A DNA stretch of 64,000 bases, from the NCBI GenBank assembly GCA_947502885.1, contig CANNBP010000015.1, positions 62,001-126,000 of the forward strand, given 5' to 3'. Below are positions 53,692 to 62,588 of the stretch, piece after piece. The stretch comes from an uncultured Aquimarina sp. (lineage in GTDB: Bacteria > Bacteroidota > Bacteroidia > Flavobacteriales > Flavobacteriaceae). A program made the position numbers and the translations under genes. A model generated the notes under the pieces. That model made no database searches and was not told where the DNA came from. It was given only the letters and a program-made list of their open reading frames with translations. How positions within the stretch are numbered: position 1 is the first letter of the stretch; each line of letters begins with the position of its first letter.

Positions 53692-55296
53692 CTACGCAAG
53701 CATTGTTACAGGGTTTTCAAGATATTGCTGTAATGTTTGTAAAAATTGTGCTCCGGTAGCTCCATCTACTGTTCTGTGATCAAGAGCTAATGTCACTTTC
53801 ATCGTATTACCTACTACAACTTGACCATTTTTTACCACAGGCTTTTCTACGATAGCACCTACTGATAAAATAGCTGAATTAGGTTGATTGATAATAGAAG
53901 TAAATTCTTGAATACCAAACATACCAAGATTAGATACCGTAAAAGTACTACCACTCATTTCTTGAGGAGTTAATTTCTTATTACGTGCTCTTCCTGCTAA
54001 ATCTTTTACCTTAGCTCCAATTTGAGTTAAAGACAGTTGATCTGTGAAAGGTAATACAGGTACAACTAAACCATCAGGAACAGCTACAGCAACTCCAACA
54101 CTAATATGTTTCGCATACTTTATCTCTGCATCTGTCCATTGCGTATTAACCTGCGGATGCTTTCTCAAAGCCATTGCACAAGCCTTGACCACCATATCAT
54201 TAAAAGACACTTTAGTATCAGGCAAGCCATTAATATTTTTACGAGAAGCCATTGCATTCTCCATATCCACCTCAATTGTTAAATAATAATGAGGTGCAGT
54301 AAACTTAGATGCAGAAAGACTTCTAGCAATTGCCTTACGCATTTGCGAATTTTTCACCTCTTCAAAACCTTCTTCTCCTGCAGGAGTAAAACTTTGAATT
54401 GCTGGTGAAGCAACTGGTGTACTTTCTTTAACTGGTGCAGAAACACTAGCAGCTACAGGTGTAAATGATTCTATATCCTTTTTTATAATTCGGCCATTTT
54501 CTCCAGTACCTTTTACCTGAGCTAAATCTATTCCTTTGTCAGCAGCAATTTTCTTGGCCAATGGAGAAGCAAATATGCGTCCTCCTTTATTTCCTGTATC
54601 ACTTGAAACCGAAGCGGGAGTTGACTGTGTTTCCGGTGAGGAAACGGTTACTTCTTTTATTTCGATTTTTGTAGTCACACCACCTTTAAGACTAGAAACA
54701 TCTGTTCCTGCTGGACCAATAATAGCCAACAAAGCATCTACCGAAGCAGTTTCACCCTCTCCAATACCAATATGCAATAGAGTACCATTATAAAATGACT
54801 CAAACTCCATTGTAGCTTTATCTGTCTCTATTTCAGCAAGAATATCTCCTTCTTCTACAGTATCGCCAACTTTCTTAAGCCAACTAGCCACTGTTCCTTC
54901 TTCCATAGTATCACTAAGACGAGGCATCGTAATTACTTCTACTCCTTCAGGAACTTCAGTGGTTGCATCTGCAACAGACACCTCAGGTGTAGCTTCTTCT
55001 TTTTGTGATTCTGAGCTTGTTGTAGCATTACCATTCAATAAACCAGAAATATCTTCTCCCTCTTCTCCAATAATAGCTAACAATTGATCAACTGGTGCAG
55101 TTTCTCCTTCTTGAATCCCTACATGGAGTAATGTTCCTTCATAAAAAGATTCAAACTCCATTGTAGCCTTATCAGTTTCTATTTCGGCTAGAATATCTCC
55201 TTCACTTACTTTATCTCCTTTTTTAACAAGCCACTTCGCGACCACGCCTTCTTCCATGGTATCGCTCAATCGCGGCATATTAATAACTGTAGCCAT
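53692..55296 (-). CDS. pdhC: pyruvate dehydrogenase E2, dihydrolipoamide acetyltransferase
   Basis: The core of the pyruvate dehydrogenase complex; it transfers the acetyl group from lipoate to CoA. The 534-residue protein has two lipoyl domains with the modified lysine in TDKAT (Lys43 and Lys160), linkers rich in Thr/Ser/Glu, an E3-binding domain (FASPLAKKIAADKGIDL to about residue 273), and the catalytic domain ending with DHRTVDG (His507). The two lipoyl domains are nearly identical in their central 25 residues, suggesting an internal duplication. It starts 3 bases after pdhA. The E1-beta gene is not in the window. Confidence 0.96.
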   Translation of the reverse strand: MATVINMPRLSDTMEEGVVAKWLVKKGDKVSEGDILAEIETDKATMEFESFYEGTLLHVGIQEGETAPVDQLLAIIGEEGEDISGLLNGNATTSSESQKEEATPEVSVADATTEVPEGVEVITMPRLSDTMEEGTVASWLKKVGDTVEEGDILAEIETDKATMEFESFYNGTLLHIGIGEGETASVDALLAIIGPAGTDVSSLKGGVTTKIEIKEVTVSSPETQSTPASVSSDTGNKGGRIFASPLAKKIAADKGIDLAQVKGTGENGRIIKKDIESFTPVAASVSAPVKESTPVASPAIQSFTPAGEEGFEEVKNSQMRKAIARSLSASKFTAPHYYLTIEVDMENAMASRKNINGLPDTKVSFNDMVVKACAMALRKHPQVNTQWTDAEIKYAKHISVGVAVAVPDGLVVPVLPFTDQLSLTQIGAKVKDLAGRARNKKLTPQEMSGSTFTVSNLGMFGIQEFTSIINQPNSAILSVGAIVEKPVVKNGQVVVGNTMKVTLALDHRTVDGATGAQFLQTLQQYLENPVTMLA

Positions 55297-55299
55297 AAT

Positions 55300-56301
55300 T
55301 TATTGAGGTTTGTGTGATAAAAATGGGTAATCTTCCTGATCATATACAACATCATACATCACATTTTTTTCAGGAAATGGTGATTCTTCGGCAAATTTTT
55401 GACATTCTGCCACCCTATCTTTCACTCTTTTATCTATAATTTCTATTTCTTCTTCTGTAGCATACTTCTTCTCTTTGATAACATCTAAAACCTGAGTTAT
55501 AGGATCTAATTTTTGGTATTCTGCTACTTCTTCTTTTGTTCTATATTTTTGAGCATCACTCATAGAATGACCTCTATATCTATATGTTTTTAATTCTAAA
55601 AATGTTGGTCCTCCACCTGTTCTAGCTCTAGTAATAGCTTCATCAAGAGCTTCAGCAACCTTGATAGGATTCATTGCATCAACAGGACCACAAGGCATCT
55701 CATACCCCTTTCCTAGTTTCCAAATATCTGTATGGTTTGCCGTTCTCTCTACAGATGTTCCCATTGCATATCCATTGTTTTCTACACAAAACACAACTGG
55801 TAAATTCCAAAGCATTGCCAAATTAAAGGTTTCATGTAAAGATCCCTGACGAGTCGCTCCATCACCCATAAAAGTTAAGGTAACAGCATCATTCTTTTTA
55901 TACTTATCTGCAAATGCAAGCCCAGCTCCTAATGGAATCTGTCCTCCTACAATACCATGACCTCCATAAAAACGGTGTTCTTTAGAAAAAATATGCATTG
56001 ATCCTCCAAGACCTTGAGAGGTACCAGTACCTTTACCATACAGTTCTGCCATGACACGTTTTGGATCAACTCCCATACCAATAGGCTGTACATGATTACG
56101 ATATGCAGTTATCATTTTATCTTTAGTAAGATCCATTGCATGCAAAGCTCCTGCTAAAATAGCTTCTTGACCATTATACAAGTGTAAAAAACCTCTTACT
56201 TTCTGTTGAATGTATACCTGAGCTAGCTTATCCTCGAATTTTCTCCAGAAAAGCATTTCTTCGTACCAATTTAGGTAAACGTCTTTGGTTATCTTTTTCA
56301 T
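55300..56301 (-). CDS. pdhA: pyruvate dehydrogenase E1 component, alpha subunit
   Basis: The thiamine-diphosphate-dependent alpha subunit that decarboxylates pyruvate with the beta subunit. It is 333 residues, standard for the alpha2beta2 type. The ThDP-binding motif GDGATRQGS (146-154) ends in the ENNGYAMGT region (about 174-182), giving the GDG-x26-NN pattern. YGGHGIVGGQIPLGAGLAFA (112-131) is also typical. It lies 3 bases upstream of pdhC and is preceded by a -7-like box at 56390-56397. Confidence 0.96.
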   Translation of the reverse strand: MKKITKDVYLNWYEEMLFWRKFEDKLAQVYIQQKVRGFLHLYNGQEAILAGALHAMDLTKDKMITAYRNHVQPIGMGVDPKRVMAELYGKGTGTSQGLGGSMHIFSKEHRFYGGHGIVGGQIPLGAGLAFADKYKKNDAVTLTFMGDGATRQGSLHETFNLAMLWNLPVVFCVENNGYAMGTSVERTANHTDIWKLGKGYEMPCGPVDAMNPIKVAEALDEAITRARTGGGPTFLELKTYRYRGHSMSDAQKYRTKEEVAEYQKLDPITQVLDVIKEKKYATEEEIEIIDKRVKDRVAECQKFAEESPFPEKNVMYDVVYDQEDYPFLSHKPQ

Positions 56302-56389
56302 TTAAAATTGTGCTGATATGTGTCTAAAAACCTAGTTTACAACTAAGGCTTACTTTATTTCACTAGTCCTTTTTTAAAAGAACGAAAAG

Positions 56390-56397
56390 CAAAAATA
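56390..56397 (-). promoter_or_regulatory. -7 promoter element of pdhA
   Basis: TATTTTTG on the minus strand matches TAnnTTTG, about 90 bases before the pdhA start. No proper -33 was found, so this is a tentative call. Confidence 0.35.
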
Positions 56398-56439
56398 ACA
56401 TATTAGAAATTAAGGAAAAAGCAGTTTGGCAATAAAATA

Positions 56440-56922
56440 TTACAAATATGAATTATCAAAAACAAAAGGCAATAAATTTGCCAAAGAAGAAGACTTAACA
56501 ACTTTCCCTTTTTCACCCATAAAATAAATAGTAATTGGCGAGTTTTGTTTAGACTCATACTCTGCTATTGCCTGCCTACATGAACCACATGGAGGTGTTG
56601 GTGTTGTCAATACTTCTTGCAAAGATTTTGCTGAGATCACTATTGAAACTATTGCTACATCAGGAAAATTAGCTCCAGCATAATATACAGCTGTACGTTC
56701 TGCACATAAACCAGAAGGATAGCAAGCATTTTCTTGATTATTACCTAACACCACCTCACCATTTTCCAACAAAATTGCTGCTCCCACCAAAAACTTAGAA
56801 TACGGAGCATATGCCTTATCTCTAACAAAAACAGCTTGCTTCATTAAACCTTGAACATCCTTGGGCAATTCTAAAAATGAATCGTATACCTGCAAAACGG
56901 TTTTAATCTCTATTTCTTCCAC
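56440..56922 (-). CDS. cdd: cytidine deaminase
   Basis: Converts cytidine and deoxycytidine to uridine for pyrimidine salvage. The 160-residue protein has the zinc site CAE (Cys73, catalytic Glu75) and PCGSC (Cys112, Cys115), the three-cysteine form of the homotetrameric class. It also has AYAPYSKFLVGAAIL (38-52). In F. johnsoniae the order is, as I recall, similar (pdh genes, cdd, porV). It is separated from porV by a bidirectional terminator. Confidence 0.94.
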   Translation of the reverse strand: MEEIEIKTVLQVYDSFLELPKDVQGLMKQAVFVRDKAYAPYSKFLVGAAILLENGEVVLGNNQENACYPSGLCAERTAVYYAGANFPDVAIVSIVISAKSLQEVLTTPTPPCGSCRQAIAEYESKQNSPITIYFMGEKGKVVKSSSLANLLPFVFDNSYL

Positions 56923-56955
56923 AACTACAAAGTTTTTGTCATGGAAATGTAATCA

Positions 56956-56992
56956 AAAAAAAAGCATCATTCTTAAGAATGATGCTTTTTTT
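56956..56992. terminator. bidirectional intrinsic terminator between porV and cdd
   Basis: A 22-base perfect palindrome GCATCATTCTTAAGAATGATGC (56964-56985), split here as arms GCATCATTCTT and AAGAATGATGC, is flanked by A-runs on the left and T-runs on the right. This terminates on either strand. It sits 22 bases after the porV stop (minus strand). Confidence 0.9.
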
Positions 56993-57013
56993 ATATTTTA
57001 TGAGACTAATTTT

Positions 57014-58192
57014 CTAGTCGTAATATTCATCTCCAAAATTAAAGGAAAGACCAAAACGTAGTGTACCTTCTAAAGGACTTCTAACCGCAGAAGTAGAGAA
57101 TAAGTAAGATATATCTAAGTTCACGATATTATACTTAAAACCAGCTCCAAGCGATAAGAATTTACGCGCTCCTTTTTCTTCACTTTCATTAAAATAACCT
57201 GCTCTAAATGCAAAAACATCTTGATACATGTATTCAGCACCTAGTGACCAAGTCATCTCTTTCAACTCTTCGCTAAATCCATCAGGTGCATCTCCCCAAG
57301 AAGAAAATATAGCTCCTATTGGATTAATATCATTATACTTTTGATTAGCGATTGCAATATCGGTAGTTTCTCCTCCAATACCGTTTCCATCTCTATCTAA
57401 GCTTGTATCTAATGGTGTAGGCACAAGTAATTTACTTATTTCAATAGAAGGAGTAATTCTATTTTCCTCATTAAAGATAAAGTCAAAAGCCCCACCTAAT
57501 CTAAAGTTTGTTGGTATAAAATTCTCTTGACCTGCATCATCATACTTTATTTTTGGACCTATGTTAGAAATAGCAGCACCCGCTCTAACTCTACCATTAA
57601 AAGAACTAAATGCGATTTCATCACTCCTATAAAAACCTGCTATATCTACACCAAAACCACTTCCTGGACTCGCGTCATCGTTATTCTGTCCTGGTAATTT
57701 CAAATCCGAACGCAAATAACGACCTGTTACCGACATAGATACTCTTTCACTAAGTTGTAGTGCGTAACTAACATCAAAAGTCAATTCATTTGGTTGCTGA
57801 ATTAATCCTTCATCATTAGCATCTTCTCTAAATTCAATTTCTCCTAAACTAAAATATTTAAAACTTGCTGCAACAGCACTACGATCATTAAGTCTGTTAT
57901 AATAATTAACGTTACCTAAAAATATATCATTAACTAAATTACTTAAATATGGAGTATAATTTACCCCTACTCCTTGTTTATTCTTTATAAACGCATATTT
58001 AGCCGGGTTCCATTGTTGCGAAAACGCATCTGGAGAAGTTGCAACTCCCTGATCAGCAAGACCTGCTGCTCTAGCATCGGCAGCAATTAATAAAAATGGG
58101 ACTGCTGTTGTAATTGCTCTGTTCTTTTCCTGAGCTCGCATGTTAAACGTTAACATAGCGCAAACTAGGCTAAGGGTCAAAATTCTTTTCAT
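57014..58192 (-). CDS. porV: type IX secretion outer-membrane protein PorV
   Basis: PorV (LptO/LptD-related FadL-fold barrel) is the outer-membrane shuttle that carries T9SS cargo from the translocon to the PorU sortase. The 392-residue protein starts with a signal peptide (MKRILTLSLVCAMLTFNMRAQ) and the hallmark AVPFLLIAADARAAGLADQG (about 30-49). The next features QQWNPAKYAF and the FadL-type barrel follow. Normally PorU is encoded next to it; here no porU lies between porV and gldJ. A -7-like box at 58215-58222 precedes it. Confidence 0.95.
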   Translation of the reverse strand: MKRILTLSLVCAMLTFNMRAQEKNRAITTAVPFLLIAADARAAGLADQGVATSPDAFSQQWNPAKYAFIKNKQGVGVNYTPYLSNLVNDIFLGNVNYYNRLNDRSAVAASFKYFSLGEIEFREDANDEGLIQQPNELTFDVSYALQLSERVSMSVTGRYLRSDLKLPGQNNDDASPGSGFGVDIAGFYRSDEIAFSSFNGRVRAGAAISNIGPKIKYDDAGQENFIPTNFRLGGAFDFIFNEENRITPSIEISKLLVPTPLDTSLDRDGNGIGGETTDIAIANQKYNDINPIGAIFSSWGDAPDGFSEELKEMTWSLGAEYMYQDVFAFRAGYFNESEEKGARKFLSLGAGFKYNIVNLDISYLFSTSAVRSPLEGTLRFGLSFNFGDEYYD

Positions 58193-58965
58193 ATCATTTA
58201 AAAATTGAGTTGGACAAATATATAGTTATTTAGTTATCTAAAAATAATGTGATCTATTTTTTTATCGATTGTTTATAAACGTTAATTTTATAGATATCTT
58301 ATGTTTCAATTCAAATTCTTGCAATTATCTCTCCCAAAAGCAATTGCAAATCAAAACACAAAACACCTAGAAAACCTTCATTCATAGCACTTAAGCCTTA
58401 CTTGACTCTTAAAATACCGCCGCAAGATAAACTAATATTGTGTTAAAATATAAATGTTTTTATTAATTTTTTAACAGCGCATCCCTTTCAAAAGGAAAGT
58501 TATTTGCTTCAAATTCGTATTTTTCCAATACTCATCACCCCTGTAATCTTTATCAAAAAACACATATTTAATGACATAGTAACTGAAAATCTAAAAATTC
58601 AAAAAAAAATGAAAAATATTCTTTTTTACAAAAAAAACTTTGTCCTCACTTAGACAAAAGAGATTGAACCACCTCTAACAAACACGCAAGTCAATTAACC
58701 TAGCTAATAACATTCTATAAACAACGATCTCAAGCCAATAGGACACAACACCTATTTTATTTTATAAACAGAAATTATTTTATTCAAAAAAAACCTAGTT
58801 TTTCCGCTCCAAATAATAATAAACGTTGAATAATTACGTTAAACCAACATTATAAATTCATATAAAGCGTATATGAATCGATAATATTTTGAAATATTTA
58901 GGGGAACTTTAACGTTTATTATTTATATTGCGAGCCCTAATTTCTACTTTAACGAACTTAAGATT
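58193..58965. other. long divergent gap where porU is usually found
   Basis: This 773-base AT-rich region separates porV (minus) from gldJ (plus). In related flavobacteria the porU gene, over 3 kb, lies here as I recall. No reading frame above 60 codons was seen, and no PorU-like motif was found on the minus strand, so the gene appears absent, not split. The gap holds the porV -7 box. Near 58924-58930 a TATATTG sequence is a weak candidate for the gldJ promoter. Confidence 0.55.
58215..58222 (-). promoter_or_regulatory. -7 promoter element of porV
   Basis: TATATTTG on the minus strand is an exact TAnnTTTG match, 22 bases before the porV start. A -33 TTTG was not found at the right spacing. 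It implies porV now has its own promoter instead of being transcribed with porU. Confidence 0.5.
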
Positions 58966-60642
58966 ATGAAAAAAGCGTATTTTATTAAGTCGCTAATGGC
59001 ACTTTCCGTTAGTGTTTTACTTTTTAGTTGCTCTAAGAATGATTACGGGAACAGCTCTAGAGCGACAGGCTGGAAATACAACTCCAAGGATGGTGGATTT
59101 CAAGTAGCAACTAACTACAAAGAACAAGAAACCGGACCAGGTTTAGTATTTGTAGAAGGTGGTACTTTTACAATGGGCCGCGTTCAGGATGATGTAATGC
59201 ATGACTGGAACAACACCCCTACACAACAACACGTTCAATCTTTTTATATGGACGAAACTGAGGTTACAAACATCATGTACCTCGAATATCTAGATTGGCT
59301 AAAAGGAGTATACCCTCCAACAGAGCCAAAATACAGAAACATTTATTACGGAGCATTACCTGACACTCTAGTTTGGAGAAATCGTCTTGGGTTTAATGAA
59401 ATGATGACTAATAATTATTTACGTCACCCAGCATACGCCAACTACCCTGTAGTAGGTGTAAACTGGATTCAAGCAGTAGAATTTAGTAACTGGAGAACAA
59501 ATCGAGTTAATGAAAGAATCCTTGAAGAAGAAGACGTAATTAAGCAAAATGCACCTTTTGAAGATGTATCTGCAGAAAGCACCTTTGACACTGAAACATA
59601 TTTAAATGCACCTTCTCAAACCTACGGAGGTAATGACGAGGCTATACGTGGAGGACGTTCTTCTCAACGTTATGAAAAAAACAATGATTCTACTGGTTTA
59701 TATATCCAAAGAAAAGATGGTTTGCTTTTACCAAAGTATAGACTTCCGACTGAAGCTGAATGGGAATATGCTGCTTTAGGTCTAGTAGAAATCAGAAGTT
59801 ACAATATCTATAGAGGTAGAAAAAAATACCCTTGGAATGGAAAATACACTCGTTCTGGAGCACGAAGAACAAGAGGAGATCAATTAGCTAACTTCAAACA
59901 AGGAGATGGTGACTATGGAGGTATTGCAGGATGGAGTGATGATGGTGCTGATATTACTGCCCCAGTAAAATCATACAACCCAAATGATTATGGGCTATAC
60001 GATATGGCTGGAAATGTTGCTGAATGGGTAGCAGACATCTACAGACCTATTGTTGACGATGAATACAATGACTTTAACTACTATAGAGGTAATGTATATA
60101 CAAAAAATGCTATCAACCCGGATGGTACTGTAAAAATCGTAATGACCGACTCTATTGTTTATGACACATTAAGTAATGGTAAAATTGTTGCTCGTGTATT
60201 ACCGGGAGGTATTTTACAAGTTCCTGTTGATGATAACGACACTTACATGAGAACTAACTTTACACAAAGTGATAACAGAAATTATAGAGATGGAGACAAA
60301 AGTTCTTCTAGATATTACGAAAGTTACCAAGAAGATGGTCTTCCTAATCGTAGAATGTACAATGCACCAATTCACTATGTAGGTCCTGACGCAGAAGATA
60401 GCACAAAAATGGACAAACGATATGATGAATCGAGCAAAAGAACAACAATAGTAGATGATAATGTAAGAGTCTACAAAGGAGGTTCATGGAAAGACAGAGC
60501 ATATTGGTTAGACCCAGCACAAAGAAGATTTATGCCACAAGGTATGTCTACAGACTATATCGGATTCAGAAATGCAATGTCACGTGTAGGAACAAAAGCT
60601 AGAAAGCAAAAAACACCTAGACATCAAAAACCGAAAAAGTAA
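58966..60642 (+). CDS. gldJ: gliding motility lipoprotein GldJ
   Basis: GldJ is an outer-membrane lipoprotein needed for gliding and T9SS function, related to GldK. The 558-residue protein has a lipoprotein signal with lipobox LLFSC (Cys22), then an FGE/sulfatase-modifying-factor fold: PGLVFVEGGTFTMGRVQDD (about 58-76), DETEVTNIMY, LPTEAEWEYAALG and GLYDMAGNVAEWVADIY, ending VYKGGSWKDRAY and IGFRNAMS. The cysteines that make FGE catalytic are absent, since the only cysteine seen is the lipobox one, so it is structural. It is followed by murF, as in relatives. Confidence 0.96.
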   Translation: MKKAYFIKSLMALSVSVLLFSCSKNDYGNSSRATGWKYNSKDGGFQVATNYKEQETGPGLVFVEGGTFTMGRVQDDVMHDWNNTPTQQHVQSFYMDETEVTNIMYLEYLDWLKGVYPPTEPKYRNIYYGALPDTLVWRNRLGFNEMMTNNYLRHPAYANYPVVGVNWIQAVEFSNWRTNRVNERILEEEDVIKQNAPFEDVSAESTFDTETYLNAPSQTYGGNDEAIRGGRSSQRYEKNNDSTGLYIQRKDGLLLPKYRLPTEAEWEYAALGLVEIRSYNIYRGRKKYPWNGKYTRSGARRTRGDQLANFKQGDGDYGGIAGWSDDGADITAPVKSYNPNDYGLYDMAGNVAEWVADIYRPIVDDEYNDFNYYRGNVYTKNAINPDGTVKIVMTDSIVYDTLSNGKIVARVLPGGILQVPVDDNDTYMRTNFTQSDNRNYRDGDKSSSRYYESYQEDGLPNRRMYNAPIHYVGPDAEDSTKMDKRYDESSKRTTIVDDNVRVYKGGSWKDRAYWLDPAQRRFMPQGMSTDYIGFRNAMSRVGTKARKQKTPRHQKPKK

Positions 60643-60682
60643 CAAAATTACAAATTTAAAGTTCGTTATAAATTAAATACCC

Positions 60683-60715
60683 AAAGCCCTGTACTTCATA
60701 TGACAGGGCTTTTTT
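60683..60715 (+). terminator. intrinsic terminator between gldJ and murF
   Basis: AAAGCCCTGT (60683-60692) pairs with ACAGGGCTTT (60703-60712) across a 10-base loop, followed by a T-run (60710-60715). It ends the gldJ transcript 16 bases before murF, so murF may need read-through or its own promoter. Confidence 0.88.
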
Positions 60716-60731
60716 AATACAAAAACAATTA

Positions 60732-62009
60732 ATGAATATTAGTCAAATCCATAAACTATTCTTAGAAAGCAGTGGCATCTGCACAGATACAAGAAAGTTA
60801 AAAAAGCAAAATATATTCGTTGCACTAAAGGGAGACAACTTTGACGGAAATCAATATGCAGAAAAAGCCCTGAAAAACGGAGCGATATACACCATAATTG
60901 ACAACAAAACCCACAAAACATCAGAAAAACATATTCTTGTAGACAATGCACTATCTACCTTACAAGAACTAGCCTCCTATCATAGACATTACTTAAACAT
61001 ACCAATACTAGCATTAACAGGTAGTAATGGCAAAACAACAACCAAAGAACTTATAAACTGTGTACTCTCAACAAAATTTAAAACCACAGCCACAATCGGA
61101 AATCTAAACAACCATATAGGTGTCCCGCTCACAATACTCTCCATGAACAAAAATACTCAATTTGGCATTGTTGAAATGGGAGCTAACCATGTTAAGGAAA
61201 TAGATTTTCTTTGCTCTATTGCAAAACCAGATTTTGGATATATAACAAATATTGGAAAAGCCCACCTAGAAGGATTCAAGAGCATTGAAGGAGTACTAAA
61301 AGGAAAAACAGAATTATACCAACATCTCAAAAAACACAATAAACTTGTTTTCCTTAATCTTGATGACAAAAAACTACTTGAAGCCTCCAAAGAAATAAAC
61401 ACATACGGTTTTTCTTCAACCACAAATGGAGATACTCAAATACAATTACAATACATTAACCCCAATGTAATTGCCTCTTACAAGAGCACGACAATACAAA
61501 GCAATTTAATTGGAGAATACAACTTTAACAATATTGCAGCCGCTATAGCCATTGGCGAGTACTTTAAGATCAGTACAAACTCTATAAAAGATGCTATTGA
61601 ATCATATACACCCACAAACAATCGATCTCAAATAATAAACAAGGACAAACACACCATCATCCTTGATGCATATAACGCAAACCCATCAAGTATGCAAGCA
61701 GCTATTAACAATTTTTCTGCACTTAAACATAACTCTAAAGTAGCTTTTCTTGGAGATATGTTTGAATTAGGCAAAGAAACGATAGTAGAACATCAAAAAA
61801 TTGTTGACCAAATCAGTAACACTCAAATCCAAGAAATTTATTTAATAGGACATTTATTTTACAACACTAAGTCCACTGACAATAGAATTAAAAAATTCAA
61901 AGAATTTGAAGAACTAGACATAAAAGAGACTTTGAAAAACAAGCAAAAGGCGATCCTTATAAAAGGATCAAGAGGCATGAAACTCGAAAGAGTTTTAGAC
62001 TTGTTTTAA
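60732..62009 (+). CDS. murF: UDP-MurNAc-tripeptide:D-Ala-D-Ala ligase (MurF)
   Basis: Adds D-alanyl-D-alanine to UDP-MurNAc-tripeptide, the last cytoplasmic step of peptidoglycan precursor synthesis. The 425-residue protein has the N-terminal substrate domain with ICTDTRK, the ATP loop TGSNGKTT (96-103), the Mur-ligase features GNLNNHIGVPLT (about 122-133) and ILDAYNANPSSM (about 310-321). It is on the same strand as gldJ, but a terminator lies between them. No other mur genes are in the window except mpl. Confidence 0.95.
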   Translation: MNISQIHKLFLESSGICTDTRKLKKQNIFVALKGDNFDGNQYAEKALKNGAIYTIIDNKTHKTSEKHILVDNALSTLQELASYHRHYLNIPILALTGSNGKTTTKELINCVLSTKFKTTATIGNLNNHIGVPLTILSMNKNTQFGIVEMGANHVKEIDFLCSIAKPDFGYITNIGKAHLEGFKSIEGVLKGKTELYQHLKKHNKLVFLNLDDKKLLEASKEINTYGFSSTTNGDTQIQLQYINPNVIASYKSTTIQSNLIGEYNFNNIAAAIAIGEYFKISTNSIKDAIESYTPTNNRSQIINKDKHTIILDAYNANPSSMQAAINNFSALKHNSKVAFLGDMFELGKETIVEHQKIVDQISNTQIQEIYLIGHLFYNTKSTDNRIKKFKEFEELDIKETLKNKQKAILIKGSRGMKLERVLDLF

Positions 62010-62138
62010 ACACAAAAAATATACCCTCATCAACATAATGAATAAATATTGATTAAAAAAAGGGCAATTCTAACAATAAAAGTTAATATACCATCATACT
62101 TGGATAATTTCACAGCATAATCACCTTAAATTTCGTAG

Positions 62139-62146
62139 TATATTTG
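62139..62146 (+). promoter_or_regulatory. -7-like element before the decayed synthase gene
   Basis: TATATTTG matches the -7 consensus, 33 bases before the first recognisable codon of the pseudogene at 62179. It may be the surviving promoter of that gene and of the aldehyde dehydrogenase behind it. No -33 element was found at normal spacing. Confidence 0.4.
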
Positions 62147-62178
62147 CTAAAATTTACAAACAAACGATTATATCAATA

Positions 62179-62507
62179 ATATAGCAAGGTGTAATGCCTG
62201 CATTTACAACAAAATTTAAAGATAATAACACTTTAGATTTAGAAATGTTCGCAATAAACATCAAAGCTTAATTAGACGCAGGCGTTACCGGTATTATTCT
62301 AGGGTACACTTAGGCATCAACGCAAGATTAGTACAAAATATTAAATTTGCAGAGATTGCTACAGATTTAGGAACTAAAAATGTACGTGCTCCTAGATTAC
62401 CTCTTATTGACGAAGAACGTAAAAGAGTTCTTGAAATTATTGAAACTGGTATTAAAAACAGACCAGCTTTACCAAATTACAAAGAGTTAAATACGGTAGT
62501 AGGTTAA
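62179..62507 (+). pseudogene. decayed dihydrodipicolinate-synthase-family gene (probable hydroxyproline-pathway deaminase)
   Basis: The N-terminal part reads in one frame as QGVMPAFTTKFKDNNTLDLE, then MFAINIKA-stop-LDAGVTGIILG, with a TAG before QGVMPA in place of the usual tryptophan, a TAA in place of glutamine, and a TAG soon after. In another frame the C-terminus follows at once: ARLVQNIKFAEIATDLGTKN, then VRAPRLPLIDEERKRVLEII and a stop at 62505-62507. About 200 codons of the TIM barrel are missing and at least one frameshift is present, so the gene is dead. Members beside an NADP-aldehyde dehydrogenase usually act as 1-pyrroline-4-hydroxy-2-carboxylate deaminase. That function is inferred from the neighbour. 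Confidence 0.85.
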
Positions 62508-62588
62508 ATAAATATTAAGCCTCAAAATTTTACTTATATTTAAGTTAACTTTACCATTACATAATTACTTTAAAAACTATTGATTGAC

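Noticed and set aside
58262..58340. Short minus-strand tail (FELKHKISIKLTFINNR then stop) at the place expected for the porU 3' end
   Set aside because: It does not resemble the usual PorU C-terminus and is interrupted by a stop within a few codons upstream.
58966..60642. GldJ as the formylglycine-generating enzyme for the sulfatase at 29686
   Set aside because: The fold is shared but GldJ has only its lipobox cysteine and none of the FGE catalytic ones, and its sequence matches GldJ closely.
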